Source: Pelomonas sp963992225 (GTDB lineage: Bacteria; Pseudomonadota; Gammaproteobacteria; Burkholderiales; Burkholderiaceae_C). From it: a stretch of 23,185 bases of DNA. The position numbers were made by a program, and so were the translations under genes. Under the pieces are notes generated by a model. That model did not search any database, was not told the origin of the DNA, and saw nothing but the letters and a program-made list of their open reading frames with translations. The DNA lies in contig CAXDTK010000051.1 of assembly GCA_963992225.1 (NCBI GenBank), positions 1-23,185 of the forward strand, read 5' to 3'. Positions 8,352 to 15,535 of the stretch are shown one piece after another (positions within the stretch are counted from its first letter, which is position 1; every line of letters starts with the position of its first letter).

Positions 8352-8761
8352 TGTTTTGTCTTGACTGCGGCGATGAACTCGGCGTAGTCGCGGTAATAGT
8401 CGGATTCGAGGTAAACGTCCGAAGCCAGCACCATGCAGACTGCGCCGGACGAAAAGTTGTCGAGCTCGCGCCAGATCATGGGACATAGATAAAGCCCCAA
8501 GTGGCAGCGGTTGAGTCTGACCGTACGCTTGCCGCGACCGTCATCCAGGTGCACGTCGAACGAGCCCGACATGGCAATAATGAGTTGGTGAAGCGCCTTA
8601 TGAGCATGCCCGCCCCGCTCGGCGCCGCCAGGGACGTCGTAAAGGTAGTAGACCCGCTTGATTCCGAAGGGCACTTGTCGGCCGCCCTCGACAAAAGTGA
8701 GGTTGCCACGCGGATCAGCGACCTTCGGTAATTCGATTACTTGGCATAGGTCAAGCTTCAT
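8348..8761 (-). CDS. fdtA: dTDP-4-keto-6-deoxyglucose 3,4-ketoisomerase, FdtA/QdtA (WxcM-like cupin)
   Basis: A 137-residue single cupin, almost the length of FdtA. It contains DPRGNL at 16-21, IKRVYYLYDVP at 34-44, the histidine pair of RGGHAH (His52 and His54, equivalent to the catalytic histidines of FdtA), PMIWREL at 94-100 and VLASDVYLESDYYRDY near the end. The family moves the keto group of dTDP-4-keto-6-deoxyglucose from C4 to C3, giving the galacto (FdtA) or gluco (QdtA) product. The start at 8761 shares ATGA with the stop of the GNAT gene; a 19-codon upstream extension is less likely. Arg18 looks FdtA-like and Arg98 QdtA-like, so the stereochemistry at C4 is not settled by sequence. 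The substrate must come from rmlA/rmlB outside the window. Confidence 0.88.
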   Translation of the reverse strand: MKLDLCQVIELPKVADPRGNLTFVEGGRQVPFGIKRVYYLYDVPGGAERGGHAHKALHQLIIAMSGSFDVHLDDGRGKRTVRLNRCHLGLYLCPMIWRELDNFSSGAVCMVLASDVYLESDYYRDYAEFIAAVKTKQ

Positions 8762-9423
8762 ACACGCTCTTCTTCCAGAAAAACAGGTGAATAGGACGTG
8801 AGGCGCTTGAGTTGGCACAGGCGGGACTGGAGGTCGCCGCGCTCGAGCGTGAAGAAGTCACCAGGACCTTCGCTGCGAACCCGGCGCGCACCGAATCGTT
8901 CTTGGAACGCGATGACGCGATTGTTTCCACGGCGGACGTCAAAATGACTCTCGTCGTACCCGAGGCTGCCAAAGCGGAAATCGTAGATAAAAAGGGCGGT
9001 CACCAGGGGCGCTACTCTTGGTTTGTTGGCGTCCAGTATCCAGCTGCCCCAGCAGAAGCTCTCAGGGCGCAAGTCATACAGCCGCACCGCGCCGCAATTC
9101 AGCCCCGTTGCCTTATTCCGGACGACGAAGTAGAGCTCCAACATCGCGGACTCTCGCTTGATGTAGCGCTCCAGCCAGTCCGTCTGAGCTCGCGTCGATG
9201 CAGGTGCAGGCAATAGGTGTTGGTTGAAGTAAAGGCTTGTGCGTGGTGAAGGGATATATGAAGCGTCGCTAGTGCGCGCCAGGCGCAGAAATATAGAATG
9301 CGGCGCGATCACGACCGCGTCCGCATACTGAGCGAATCGGTCTTGCCTGGTGTGCGGGCGCGGTTCCGGAGGGCGCCGAAGCTGGTCGGTGCTCGCGGAG
9401 CTAAAGACGGTGTTGGAGTTCAT
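8758..9423 (-). CDS. GNAT-type N-acyltransferase, probable sugar-amine acetyltransferase
   Basis: A 221-residue protein. Residues 1-42 are an extra polar N-terminus, and 43-182 look like a RimJ/RimL-type GNAT core: IFLRLARTSDA start, LYFVVRNKATGLNCGAVRLYD central strands and HFDVRRGNNRVIAFQERFGA near the end. The usual Q/R-x-x-G-x-G/A pyrophosphate loop is not recognisable; that place reads ANKPRVAPLVT (132-142). It is the first gene of the coupled sugar cassette, so acylation of the 3-amino group made by the downstream aminotransferase is the natural role. Known Fuc3N/Qui3N acetyltransferases (FdtC, QdtC) are instead left-handed beta-helix proteins. The start at 9423 has GGGGA seven bases upstream. 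An acyl group other than acetyl, or another substrate, is possible. Confidence 0.68.
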   Translation of the reverse strand: MNSNTVFSSASTDQLRRPPEPRPHTRQDRFAQYADAVVIAPHSIFLRLARTSDASYIPSPRTSLYFNQHLLPAPASTRAQTDWLERYIKRESAMLELYFVVRNKATGLNCGAVRLYDLRPESFCWGSWILDANKPRVAPLVTALFIYDFRFGSLGYDESHFDVRRGNNRVIAFQERFGARRVRSEGPGDFFTLERGDLQSRLCQLKRLTSYSPVFLEEERV

Positions 9424-9761
9424 TGTGGCGTCCCCGGATTAATCAATGCTGGGGATATATTCATAATGACCACAAAAGCTAACGTCGCGCCGGATCGTTC
9501 CAGCTGTGTTTGGCGTCGTGGCTGGAAAAATGTCGTATCACAGCCTCGCTAATGTCAGTTTCGAACTCGAGCCAATGTATCGCCAGTCAGCTGCAGCTTA
9601 TTGTGCAATCTAGGAAACGCGAACCGGCAGCTGGTGTAACGCGCGTGTCGTTGCTGCGTTTAACATTTCGCCGGCGTCACGGGGCCGCTACTGCGAGGCA
9701 CCCTCTACCAGAGCGTTTCCGGATATGAGGTGAGTTGCCCAAACGAGAGCTGCATTGAAAT
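9424..9761. other. 338-bp gap between wzz and the sugar cassette
   Basis: No convincing open reading frame is seen on either strand. The part next to the GNAT gene (about 9440-9485) is clearly more AT-rich than the rest and holds a candidate minus-strand promoter. I saw no strong hairpin with a T-run after the wzz stop, no JUMPstart/ops-like element and no repeat. The gap splits the locus into an export part (wza-wzz) and a coupled assembly part. Confidence 0.5.
9454..9482 (-). promoter_or_regulatory. Candidate sigma70-type promoter for the sugar/assembly operon
   Basis: On the minus strand, TTAGCT (plus 9477-9482) and TATATC (plus 9454-9459) are separated by 17 bases. Predicted transcription starts about 20-25 bases before the GNAT start codon, leaving room for GGGGA at 9431-9435 as the ribosome binding site. 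The -35 match is weak, so the call rests on spacing, local AT-richness and position. Confidence 0.33.
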
Positions 9762-10907
9762 TCAGACAGGGCGCGGCTTGCGTTTCCAGAAAATTATCCA
9801 AAAGCTCAACGCAAAGCCAGTCAGAAGCACGGTGGACAGCGCGATCGATGTGCGCTTGGGCTTGCTTTTCACCTCTGGAGGGGTCGCAATGTCGACCACT
9901 TGAATCAGCGTGCCTTCGCGCGCCTCGTCGAGTCGGGCCATCTCGTACTGGCGTGCAAAGAGGTCGAATAGTGTTTCTTGGTACCTGTATTCTCGATATT
10001 TGCTTATGTAATCGGAATCGCCGCTGAACGAGGCATCTGCTCCTCGCTGTTCAACGCGAGCCAGTTCGGCGCGCAGTGCGCCGACAACGGCTTGTTGCTG
10101 AAGTAACTCGGGCGCGTTTCCAACTAAAACGCCACGCAGCGCTTGGAGCTTTACGTCGGCTGCCGTCAGCGCAGCTCTCAGCTTGGCATATTCATCAGCC
10201 GCAGCCTTGGGTTCAGCCTTGAGTGCGCCGGGCGAAAAGCCACTGCCTTGCAGCGCAATCTGTGCCTGCGTCAGACGTTCCTTGGTAGCACTCATTTGGC
10301 CCTCGAAGAATTTGCGCCGTTGTTGCGCCTCGCTAAGGGTCAACTGGCCGGCAATCCGGTGAAGTTCGGCGACGTGTGCATTCGCCATTTCCGCCGCGCG
10401 CTTGGCGTCGTGATCTGACACCTCCACGGTAATCAACCCGTCTTTCTTGCCCAGACCGATGCGTACGTTGCTGGCAAGTTCCTTGCGCGCGTCGAAGCGG
10501 AACTTAGCGTCATAGAGTTGCATCAACTGAAACTGGTCGATGATGCGATCCTGCACATTGACGCTCTCCATCAATGCCACGTACTGGTCCCCCGGCGTAC
10601 GCAACGCGCCGCTGCCTCCGATGAGCCCGCTGAGGGGGCCGAGCGCTGCCAATGCCGATGCGGCAGCGCTTTGCTGCTGCTGAGGCGGTAGGAAAACGGT
10701 CCGGGCCGTGAAGGTGGGTTTTATCAGATAGGTGGCACCGAATGCACAGACACCCCCGACAAGCGGAATGATAAGTAGGCGACGCCACTGGGCAAAAAGC
10801 GCAGCGAGCACCTCCGATAATTCGATGCCGCGGTCTTCAGAATAGGCGTTGGACTCAAGCTCTGGAAGCAAATCGGGTCCGTGATTCAAATTGGCTTCTG
10901 GCTTCAT
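9762..10907 (-). CDS. wzz: Wzz-like polysaccharide chain-length determinant (co-polymerase)
   Basis: A 381-residue inner-membrane protein. It has a short cytoplasmic N-terminus, a first membrane segment at about 43-63, a large periplasmic domain rich in helix-forming Ala/Glu/Gln/Arg stretches (about 150-330, likely coiled coil) and a second membrane segment at about 353-374 with a basic tail. The proline-rich PPEVKSKPKRTS just before the second segment matches the Wzz/PCP signature. It sets chain length together with Wzy. No tyrosine-kinase (Wzc) domain follows the second membrane segment. The start at 10907 overlaps the wza stop by one base (TGATG); the 21-codon upstream extension lies inside wza. 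Pairing with a Wza-type exporter suggests exopolysaccharide or capsule rather than plain O-antigen. Confidence 0.87.
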   Translation of the reverse strand: MKPEANLNHGPDLLPELESNAYSEDRGIELSEVLAALFAQWRRLLIIPLVGGVCAFGATYLIKPTFTARTVFLPPQQQQSAAASALAALGPLSGLIGGSGALRTPGDQYVALMESVNVQDRIIDQFQLMQLYDAKFRFDARKELASNVRIGLGKKDGLITVEVSDHDAKRAAEMANAHVAELHRIAGQLTLSEAQQRRKFFEGQMSATKERLTQAQIALQGSGFSPGALKAEPKAAADEYAKLRAALTAADVKLQALRGVLVGNAPELLQQQAVVGALRAELARVEQRGADASFSGDSDYISKYREYRYQETLFDLFARQYEMARLDEAREGTLIQVVDIATPPEVKSKPKRTSIALSTVLLTGFALSFWIIFWKRKPRPV

Positions 10908-12796
10908 CAGTTCTTCAGTGTCTTGAAAGCTGCAGCGCCGATACCGAACTGGTACAGAATCTGCGTCCATTCCTTGGCGTCCTGTAGGAAGGTGGACTTG
11001 TTCGATTCCTCTGGAACGAATACGGTATCGCCGGGGAGTGCAGCCATGGCTTTTAGCGAGTTGTCTCGATTAAGCCAGCCGCTATTACTCTGGCGGGCGC
11101 TCACGACGCTGCCGTTGGCGCGCAGCACGAATATGCTTTCAGCATCCGCCCCGCGGGTCGGGCCGCCCGCCAGCTTCAGAATGTCGTCGATCGTACTGCC
11201 GTCGCGTAGCAGGTAGCTCCCGCCGTTGAACACGCTGCCAAACACCCCGACAGTGTTCGGTCGCGCGGGCACGTACAGACGATCGCCGTCCTCGATCTCT
11301 ACGGTGGGTAGCTCGCGCGCGCCCTCTTCCAGTTGAAGAACGACCCGGCCCGTCGGCCTGACAGACCGCATCCGTTCAACCAGCCGCGACGTGCTCGTGG
11401 CCCTTTGGGCCTGCGCAGCCGCTTCATCGGCGCTCACAACCTTTTGTGTGGCTGCGCTTCGTGTGAACTCCACTTCAAGGTCACGTAGCGCCCGGTCATA
11501 GTTTTCTTCCTGGGTTCGACGTACGCTCTCACGGGAGAAGTCCGCTCCGAACACATAGGCCTGCGGCGTGAGGCCACCCGATGCCCGGATAGCGTCCTGT
11601 AGGGTACTTGACGGCGGCAGCACGTAATCTCCCGGACGAGCCACCTCTCCCTCGATGCGCACACGCTTGTACTGTTTAACCTGAGGGAGTGCAACGCTGA
11701 CGCCACTGAACGCTCGCAGCAGGTCGCCGTCGGTCAGTCTCTGGCCCAGCTCGGCCGGCAAGGCCAGTTCGACGACGCGACGGTCATTGCGTTCACTCAG
11801 TCGCTCAATCGAGATGCGACTACGGTCCGCGACGGCAGTCAGCCCCCCGACGTAACTGAGCGCATCGGCGATGGTCTCGCTGCCCAGCAGCTCTACGACA
11901 GATGGTTTATTGATGCTGCCAAGCACCGCCACCTGGGGGCCGACGGGGCCGATATGCAGCACATCATCAGCCTGCAGCGGCACATCAGCAGACTTGTCCC
12001 CCTTGACTAGCAGACCGTACAAGTCAAAGCGGCTCACTACGCGGCCGGCCCGGCGCAACTCGATGTTGCGCAAGCTCCCTGCAGCTGATGGACCACCCGC
12101 CTGAATCAGGCCGGTCATCACCGTGGCCAAGCTGCTAACTGTGTATGCGCCTGGTCGAGTGGTGAAGCCGGTGACGTAGTAGCGGATGCCGCGCAACCGT
12201 CCCAACGTGGCGCTGAGCTGAAAGTTCTTGAACATCTGGCCGACCCGACGGTTGAGAAGATCTGTCAGATCCGCAAGCCGAACGCCTGCAACAACTACGG
12301 GACCCACTCGCGGAAGAACGATGCGGCCCGCGCGGTCGACGGTGAGGCGAAGGTCTGCATCGATCGATCCCCAGGCCGTCACTTGAATCTCATCGCCGAC
12401 GCCAACGATGTAGTCAGGTGGGACTTGACGGTTCACTTCAATGGAAGCGGGATTGCGGTTGCCGAGCATCAACTCACTGCCGAGCCTCCTAATATCCATG
12501 CCGCCCGACAGCGAGGATGCGTATGCCTCGAACTCACTCAAGACCGGGCGGGAAGGCGAACGGGGCAGGGTTTCCCGACTGTCGAGCGAGGACTTGAAGC
12601 TGCGATCGGCGTCTGCTTCCGTCGCCTCGGTGGCTGTCAGTTCCTCTCGTGCTGCGCGCGTGGGCTTGTTGACGAGACGAATCGGTCCGCTGGAGGCGGC
12701 CTGTGAATCGAGGTCAGTCTGTGCCCTTGCTGGCGGACATGCAACTAAGACGGCTGCGACTAGGCATGAATATCTAAACATCCGGCGGATTTGCAT
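10907..12796 (-). CDS. wza: Outer-membrane polysaccharide export protein, long Wza/OPX family with several SLBB domains
   Basis: A 629-residue protein, well above the roughly 380 of E. coli Wza. The signal sequence ends in LVAC (Cys20), which fits a lipobox; ARA-Q at 25/26 would be a non-lipoprotein alternative. A Poly_export domain (about 125-200, with DYIVGVGDEIQVTAWG) is followed by about four SLBB-like units near 204-285, 288-370, 378-420 and 525-600, each with the G-x-x-x-x-P/G-G pattern and a later AGG or VGG. A helical insert lies at about 425-480. OPX proteins form the outer-membrane channel or periplasmic conduit for the finished chain, here with the Wzz-like partner encoded next. 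The start at 12796 has no clear Shine-Dalgarno sequence, and its first codons take part in a possible leader structure. Confidence 0.87.
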   Translation of the reverse strand: MQIRRMFRYSCLVAAVLVACPPARAQTDLDSQAASSGPIRLVNKPTRAAREELTATEATEADADRSFKSSLDSRETLPRSPSRPVLSEFEAYASSLSGGMDIRRLGSELMLGNRNPASIEVNRQVPPDYIVGVGDEIQVTAWGSIDADLRLTVDRAGRIVLPRVGPVVVAGVRLADLTDLLNRRVGQMFKNFQLSATLGRLRGIRYYVTGFTTRPGAYTVSSLATVMTGLIQAGGPSAAGSLRNIELRRAGRVVSRFDLYGLLVKGDKSADVPLQADDVLHIGPVGPQVAVLGSINKPSVVELLGSETIADALSYVGGLTAVADRSRISIERLSERNDRRVVELALPAELGQRLTDGDLLRAFSGVSVALPQVKQYKRVRIEGEVARPGDYVLPPSSTLQDAIRASGGLTPQAYVFGADFSRESVRRTQEENYDRALRDLEVEFTRSAATQKVVSADEAAAQAQRATSTSRLVERMRSVRPTGRVVLQLEEGARELPTVEIEDGDRLYVPARPNTVGVFGSVFNGGSYLLRDGSTIDDILKLAGGPTRGADAESIFVLRANGSVVSARQSNSGWLNRDNSLKAMAALPGDTVFVPEESNKSTFLQDAKEWTQILYQFGIGAAAFKTLKN

Positions 12797-12846
12797 CGAA
12801 TCAAGAAAATGTGAAGATGGATCCGCCGCCTAGGAGCCGGGCGGAT
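12784..12846 (-). promoter_or_regulatory. Alternative-pairing leader overlapping the wza start
   Basis: On the wza transcript, ATCCGCC (plus 12840-12846) can pair perfectly over 7 bp with GGCGGAT (plus 12821-12827) across a 12-base loop. The same GGCGGAT, with one more C, can instead pair over 8 bp with ATCCGCCG in codons 3-5 of wza (plus 12783-12790), enclosing the ATG in a 30-base loop. The two foldings exclude each other, the layout of an on/off translation switch. The pairing is seen directly; function is inference, and chance is possible because codons 3-5 encode IRR. Confidence 0.35.
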
Positions 12847-12860
12847 GGGGACTGACTAGC

Positions 12861-12866
12861 ATTCTA
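12861..12866 (-). promoter_or_regulatory. Candidate -10 element for wza
   Basis: TAGAAT on the minus strand, inside CCCATAGAATGCT. It would start transcription near 12854, just before the hairpin of the wza leader. No good -35 is seen at 16-18 bases. A nearly identical string, CCCGTAGAATGCT, precedes acpP, which adds some weight. Confidence 0.25.
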
Positions 12867-12924
12867 TGGGCGGCCTTCCGCTAGTTCGGACCGGTGGTGG
12901 CACTGGCGCGTAAACTTCAAGTCG

Positions 12925-14016
12925 ATGCTCTATCTGCTCGTTTCCTTCTTCGTGGCGGCCGCGGTCACGCTGCTGGTCATCCATTCGGCACGGACGCATG
13001 GCCACCTTTCCGCAGATCTTGATCTGTCCGGCCCTCAGAAGTTCCATGCCACACCCGTCCCGCGCATCGGCGGCATGGGCATGTTCATCGGGCTGGTGTG
13101 TTGCGTAGCGGTGGCCTTCCTGAGCCACCGCACGGACTGGAAACTTGGCGCCCTTTTGCTGCTGTGCGGCCTGCCGGCCTTCGGTGCTGGGCTGATCGAA
13201 GACCTGACCAAGCGCGTCTCGCCCGGGAAGCGCCTGCTGGCCACCGCCGTGTCGGCGGCGCTGGGCAGCTGGCTGCTGGATGCCACCATCACCAAGACCG
13301 ACATCCCGGGGCTGGACTGGCTGGTCGCCACGGCCGCGGGAGCCTGGATCGCGACCGTGTTCACGGTCGCCGGCGTCGCCAACTCCGTCAACATCATCGA
13401 CGGCTTCAACGGCCTGTCGTCGATGTGCGTGAGCCTGATGCTCCTGGTGTTCGCCTATGTGGCCTACCAGGTCGGCGACTTCCCGCTGGCGCTGTGGGCG
13501 CTGGCCGGCGTGGGTGCAGCGCTGGGCTTCTTCGTCTGGAACTTCCCCGGCGGCCTCATTTTTCTCGGCGACGGCGGTGCCTATTTCCTGGGCTTCTACC
13601 TCGCCGAGATCGGCATCCTGCTGATCGCGCGCAACGCGGAGGTGTCGCCGCTGTTCCCGTTGATGGTCTGCATCTACCCGGTGTTCGAGACCATCTTCTC
13701 CATCTACCGCCGCAAGATCGTGCGCGACGTGCCGCCGGGCCTGCCGGACGGCATTCACCTGCACTCGCTGATCTACCGCCGCCTGATGCGCTGGGCCATC
13801 GGGGCGCGTGACGCGCGCGCGATGACACGCCGCAATTCCATGACGGCGCCCTACCTGTGGATGCTGTGCGTGTCTTCGCTGGTGCCGGCGCTGATGTTCT
13901 GGGACTCCACGCCGCTGATCGCCGCCTGCATGCTGCTGTTCGGGCTCACCTATGTGGCGCTGTACCGCCGCATCGTCCGGTTCAAGACGCCCAAGTGGCT
14001 GGTTGTCAGCCGTTGA
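12925..14016 (+). CDS. wecA: Undecaprenyl-phosphate glycosyl-1-phosphate transferase (WecA/WbpL-like, PNPT family)
   Basis: A 363-residue polytopic inner-membrane enzyme with about ten hydrophobic segments. Family marks in order: KFHATPVPRIGG at 39-50, IEDLTKRVSPGKR at 91-103, NSVNIIDGFNGL at 153-164 with the catalytic-site Asp159, FLGDGGAYFLGF at 213-224 and the cytoplasmic HLHSLIYRR at 278-286. It transfers a sugar-1-phosphate, typically GlcNAc or a relative, from a UDP-sugar to undecaprenyl phosphate, and so starts repeat-unit synthesis for the locus on the other strand. The usual DD pair is ED (Glu92-Asp93). It is divergent from wza, with 128 bases between them. High-GC codon use matches the core genes to the right rather than the glycan locus. 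Confidence 0.87.
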   Translation: MLYLLVSFFVAAAVTLLVIHSARTHGHLSADLDLSGPQKFHATPVPRIGGMGMFIGLVCCVAVAFLSHRTDWKLGALLLLCGLPAFGAGLIEDLTKRVSPGKRLLATAVSAALGSWLLDATITKTDIPGLDWLVATAAGAWIATVFTVAGVANSVNIIDGFNGLSSMCVSLMLLVFAYVAYQVGDFPLALWALAGVGAALGFFVWNFPGGLIFLGDGGAYFLGFYLAEIGILLIARNAEVSPLFPLMVCIYPVFETIFSIYRRKIVRDVPPGLPDGIHLHSLIYRRLMRWAIGARDARAMTRRNSMTAPYLWMLCVSSLVPALMFWDSTPLIAACMLLFGLTYVALYRRIVRFKTPKWLVVSR

Positions 14017-14052
14017 GGCGCTGAAAGTGCAGGGCGGCGATAATCCTTCGAT

Positions 14053-15531
14053 ATGAGTGAAAACGTTTCTCCGTCCGACCAGCCCGACGCCGCCGAGATT
14101 GAACAGGCGCCCCCGGCTCGGTTCGACACCCTGCCCCTGGACCCCAAGCTGATCCGCGCGGTCGCCGACTCCGGCTACCTGACGATGACGCCCATCCAGG
14201 CCAAGGCCATCCCCATCGTGCTGGCCGGCAAGGACGTGATGGGCGCGGCGCAGACGGGAACGGGCAAGACAGCCGCGTTCTCCATCCCGCTGCTGCAGCG
14301 CATGCTCAAGCACGAGAACCCCAGCGTGTCGCCGGCCCGTCACCCGGTGCGTGCCTTGGTGCTGGCGCCCACCCGCGAGCTCGCCGACCAGGTGGCGGAG
14401 AACGTCAAGAAGTACGCCAAGCACACCCACCTGCGTTCCACGGTGGTGTTCGGCGGCATCGACATGAAGCCGCAGACGGCCGTGCTGAAGGCCGGCGTCG
14501 AGGTGCTGATCGCCACGCCCGGCCGCCTGCTGGATCACATCGAGGCCAAGAACTGCGTGCTCAACCAGGTCGAGTACGTCGTGCTCGACGAGGCCGACCG
14601 CATGCTGGACATCGGCTTCCTGCCGGACCTGCAGCGCATCCTCAGCTACCTGCCCAAGACGCGCCAGACGCTGCTGTTCTCTGCCACCTTCTCGCCCGAG
14701 ATCAAGCGGCTGGCGCAGAGCTATCTGCAGGACCCCATCCTGGTCGAGACGGCGCGCCCCAACCAGACCGCGTCGACCGTCGAACAGCGCTTCATCAGCG
14801 TCACCGACGACGACAAGCGCGCGGTGGTCAAGCAGATCCTGAAGGAGCGCTCGATCTCCCAGGCCATCGTCTTCGTCAACTCCAAGCTGGGTGCTGCGCG
14901 CCTGGCACGCTCCTTCGAGCGCGACGGCCTGCGCACGGCGGCGCTGCATGGCGACAAGTCGCAGGACGAGCGCCTGAAGTCGCTGGACGCCTTCAAGCGC
15001 GGTGAGGTGGACCTGCTGGTCGCCACCGACGTCGCAGCCCGCGGCCTGGACATCGCCGACCTGCCGGCCGTCTTCAACTTCGACGTGCCCTTCAACGCCG
15101 AGGACTATGTGCACCGCATCGGCCGCACCGGCCGCGCGGGTGCCTCGGGCCTGGCCGTGACGCTGGTTGCCAAGTCCGACGCCCGCCTGGTCGCCGACAT
15201 CGAGAAGCTGATCAAGCGCAAGATCGACCTGGACGCCTTCGAGCTGCAGGACAGCCGGCCGCCGCGTTTCGAGCGCCGCCGCCCGGACGAGGTCGAAGCC
15301 AGCGCGGAGCCGCGGCCCGTTCCGCGCGTGCCGTCCTACCGGCCGCCGGCGGCACCGAAGGATCCGTTCTTCGACAAGCCCTACGAAGCCAGCCATGTGG
15401 GCGAAGAGCCGCCCGCCTGGGAAAAGGCCAAGGCCGCCACGCCCGTCAAGGGCCTGTCCAGCTACATCAAGCCCAAGCGCCAGGTCGCCGCGCTGTTCGG
15501 CGGCAAGAAGCCGGCGCCGGCCGAATCCTGA
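14053..15531 (+). CDS. rhlE: DEAD-box ATP-dependent RNA helicase, RhlE type
   Basis: A 492-residue helicase with the full motif set: Q motif GYLTMTPIQ at 41-49, motif I AQTGTGKT at 66-73, Ia PTREL at 106-110, TPGR at 155-158, II DEAD at 179-182, III SAT at 210-212, ATDVAARGLD near 324-333 and VI HRIGRTGR at 354-361. The C-terminal tail from about 395 is low-complexity, with Arg, Pro and Glu followed by a Lys/Ala-rich end, as in RhlE-like proteins. It remodels RNA in ribosome assembly and mRNA decay. No Shine-Dalgarno is seen. GATAAT at 14039-14044 sits about nine bases before the ATG, so a leaderless transcript is possible, although no -35 at good spacing supports it. It converges on the methylase gene with four bases between them. 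Confidence 0.92.
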   Translation: MSENVSPSDQPDAAEIEQAPPARFDTLPLDPKLIRAVADSGYLTMTPIQAKAIPIVLAGKDVMGAAQTGTGKTAAFSIPLLQRMLKHENPSVSPARHPVRALVLAPTRELADQVAENVKKYAKHTHLRSTVVFGGIDMKPQTAVLKAGVEVLIATPGRLLDHIEAKNCVLNQVEYVVLDEADRMLDIGFLPDLQRILSYLPKTRQTLLFSATFSPEIKRLAQSYLQDPILVETARPNQTASTVEQRFISVTDDDKRAVVKQILKERSISQAIVFVNSKLGAARLARSFERDGLRTAALHGDKSQDERLKSLDAFKRGEVDLLVATDVAARGLDIADLPAVFNFDVPFNAEDYVHRIGRTGRAGASGLAVTLVAKSDARLVADIEKLIKRKIDLDAFELQDSRPPRFERRRPDEVEASAEPRPVPRVPSYRPPAAPKDPFFDKPYEASHVGEEPPAWEKAKAATPVKGLSSYIKPKRQVAALFGGKKPAPAES

Positions 15532-15535
15532 GCCT

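Noticed and set aside
9424..9761. JUMPstart/ops element or terminator after wzz
   Set aside because: No GGCGGTAG-type string on the proper strand and no stable hairpin with a T-run were found.
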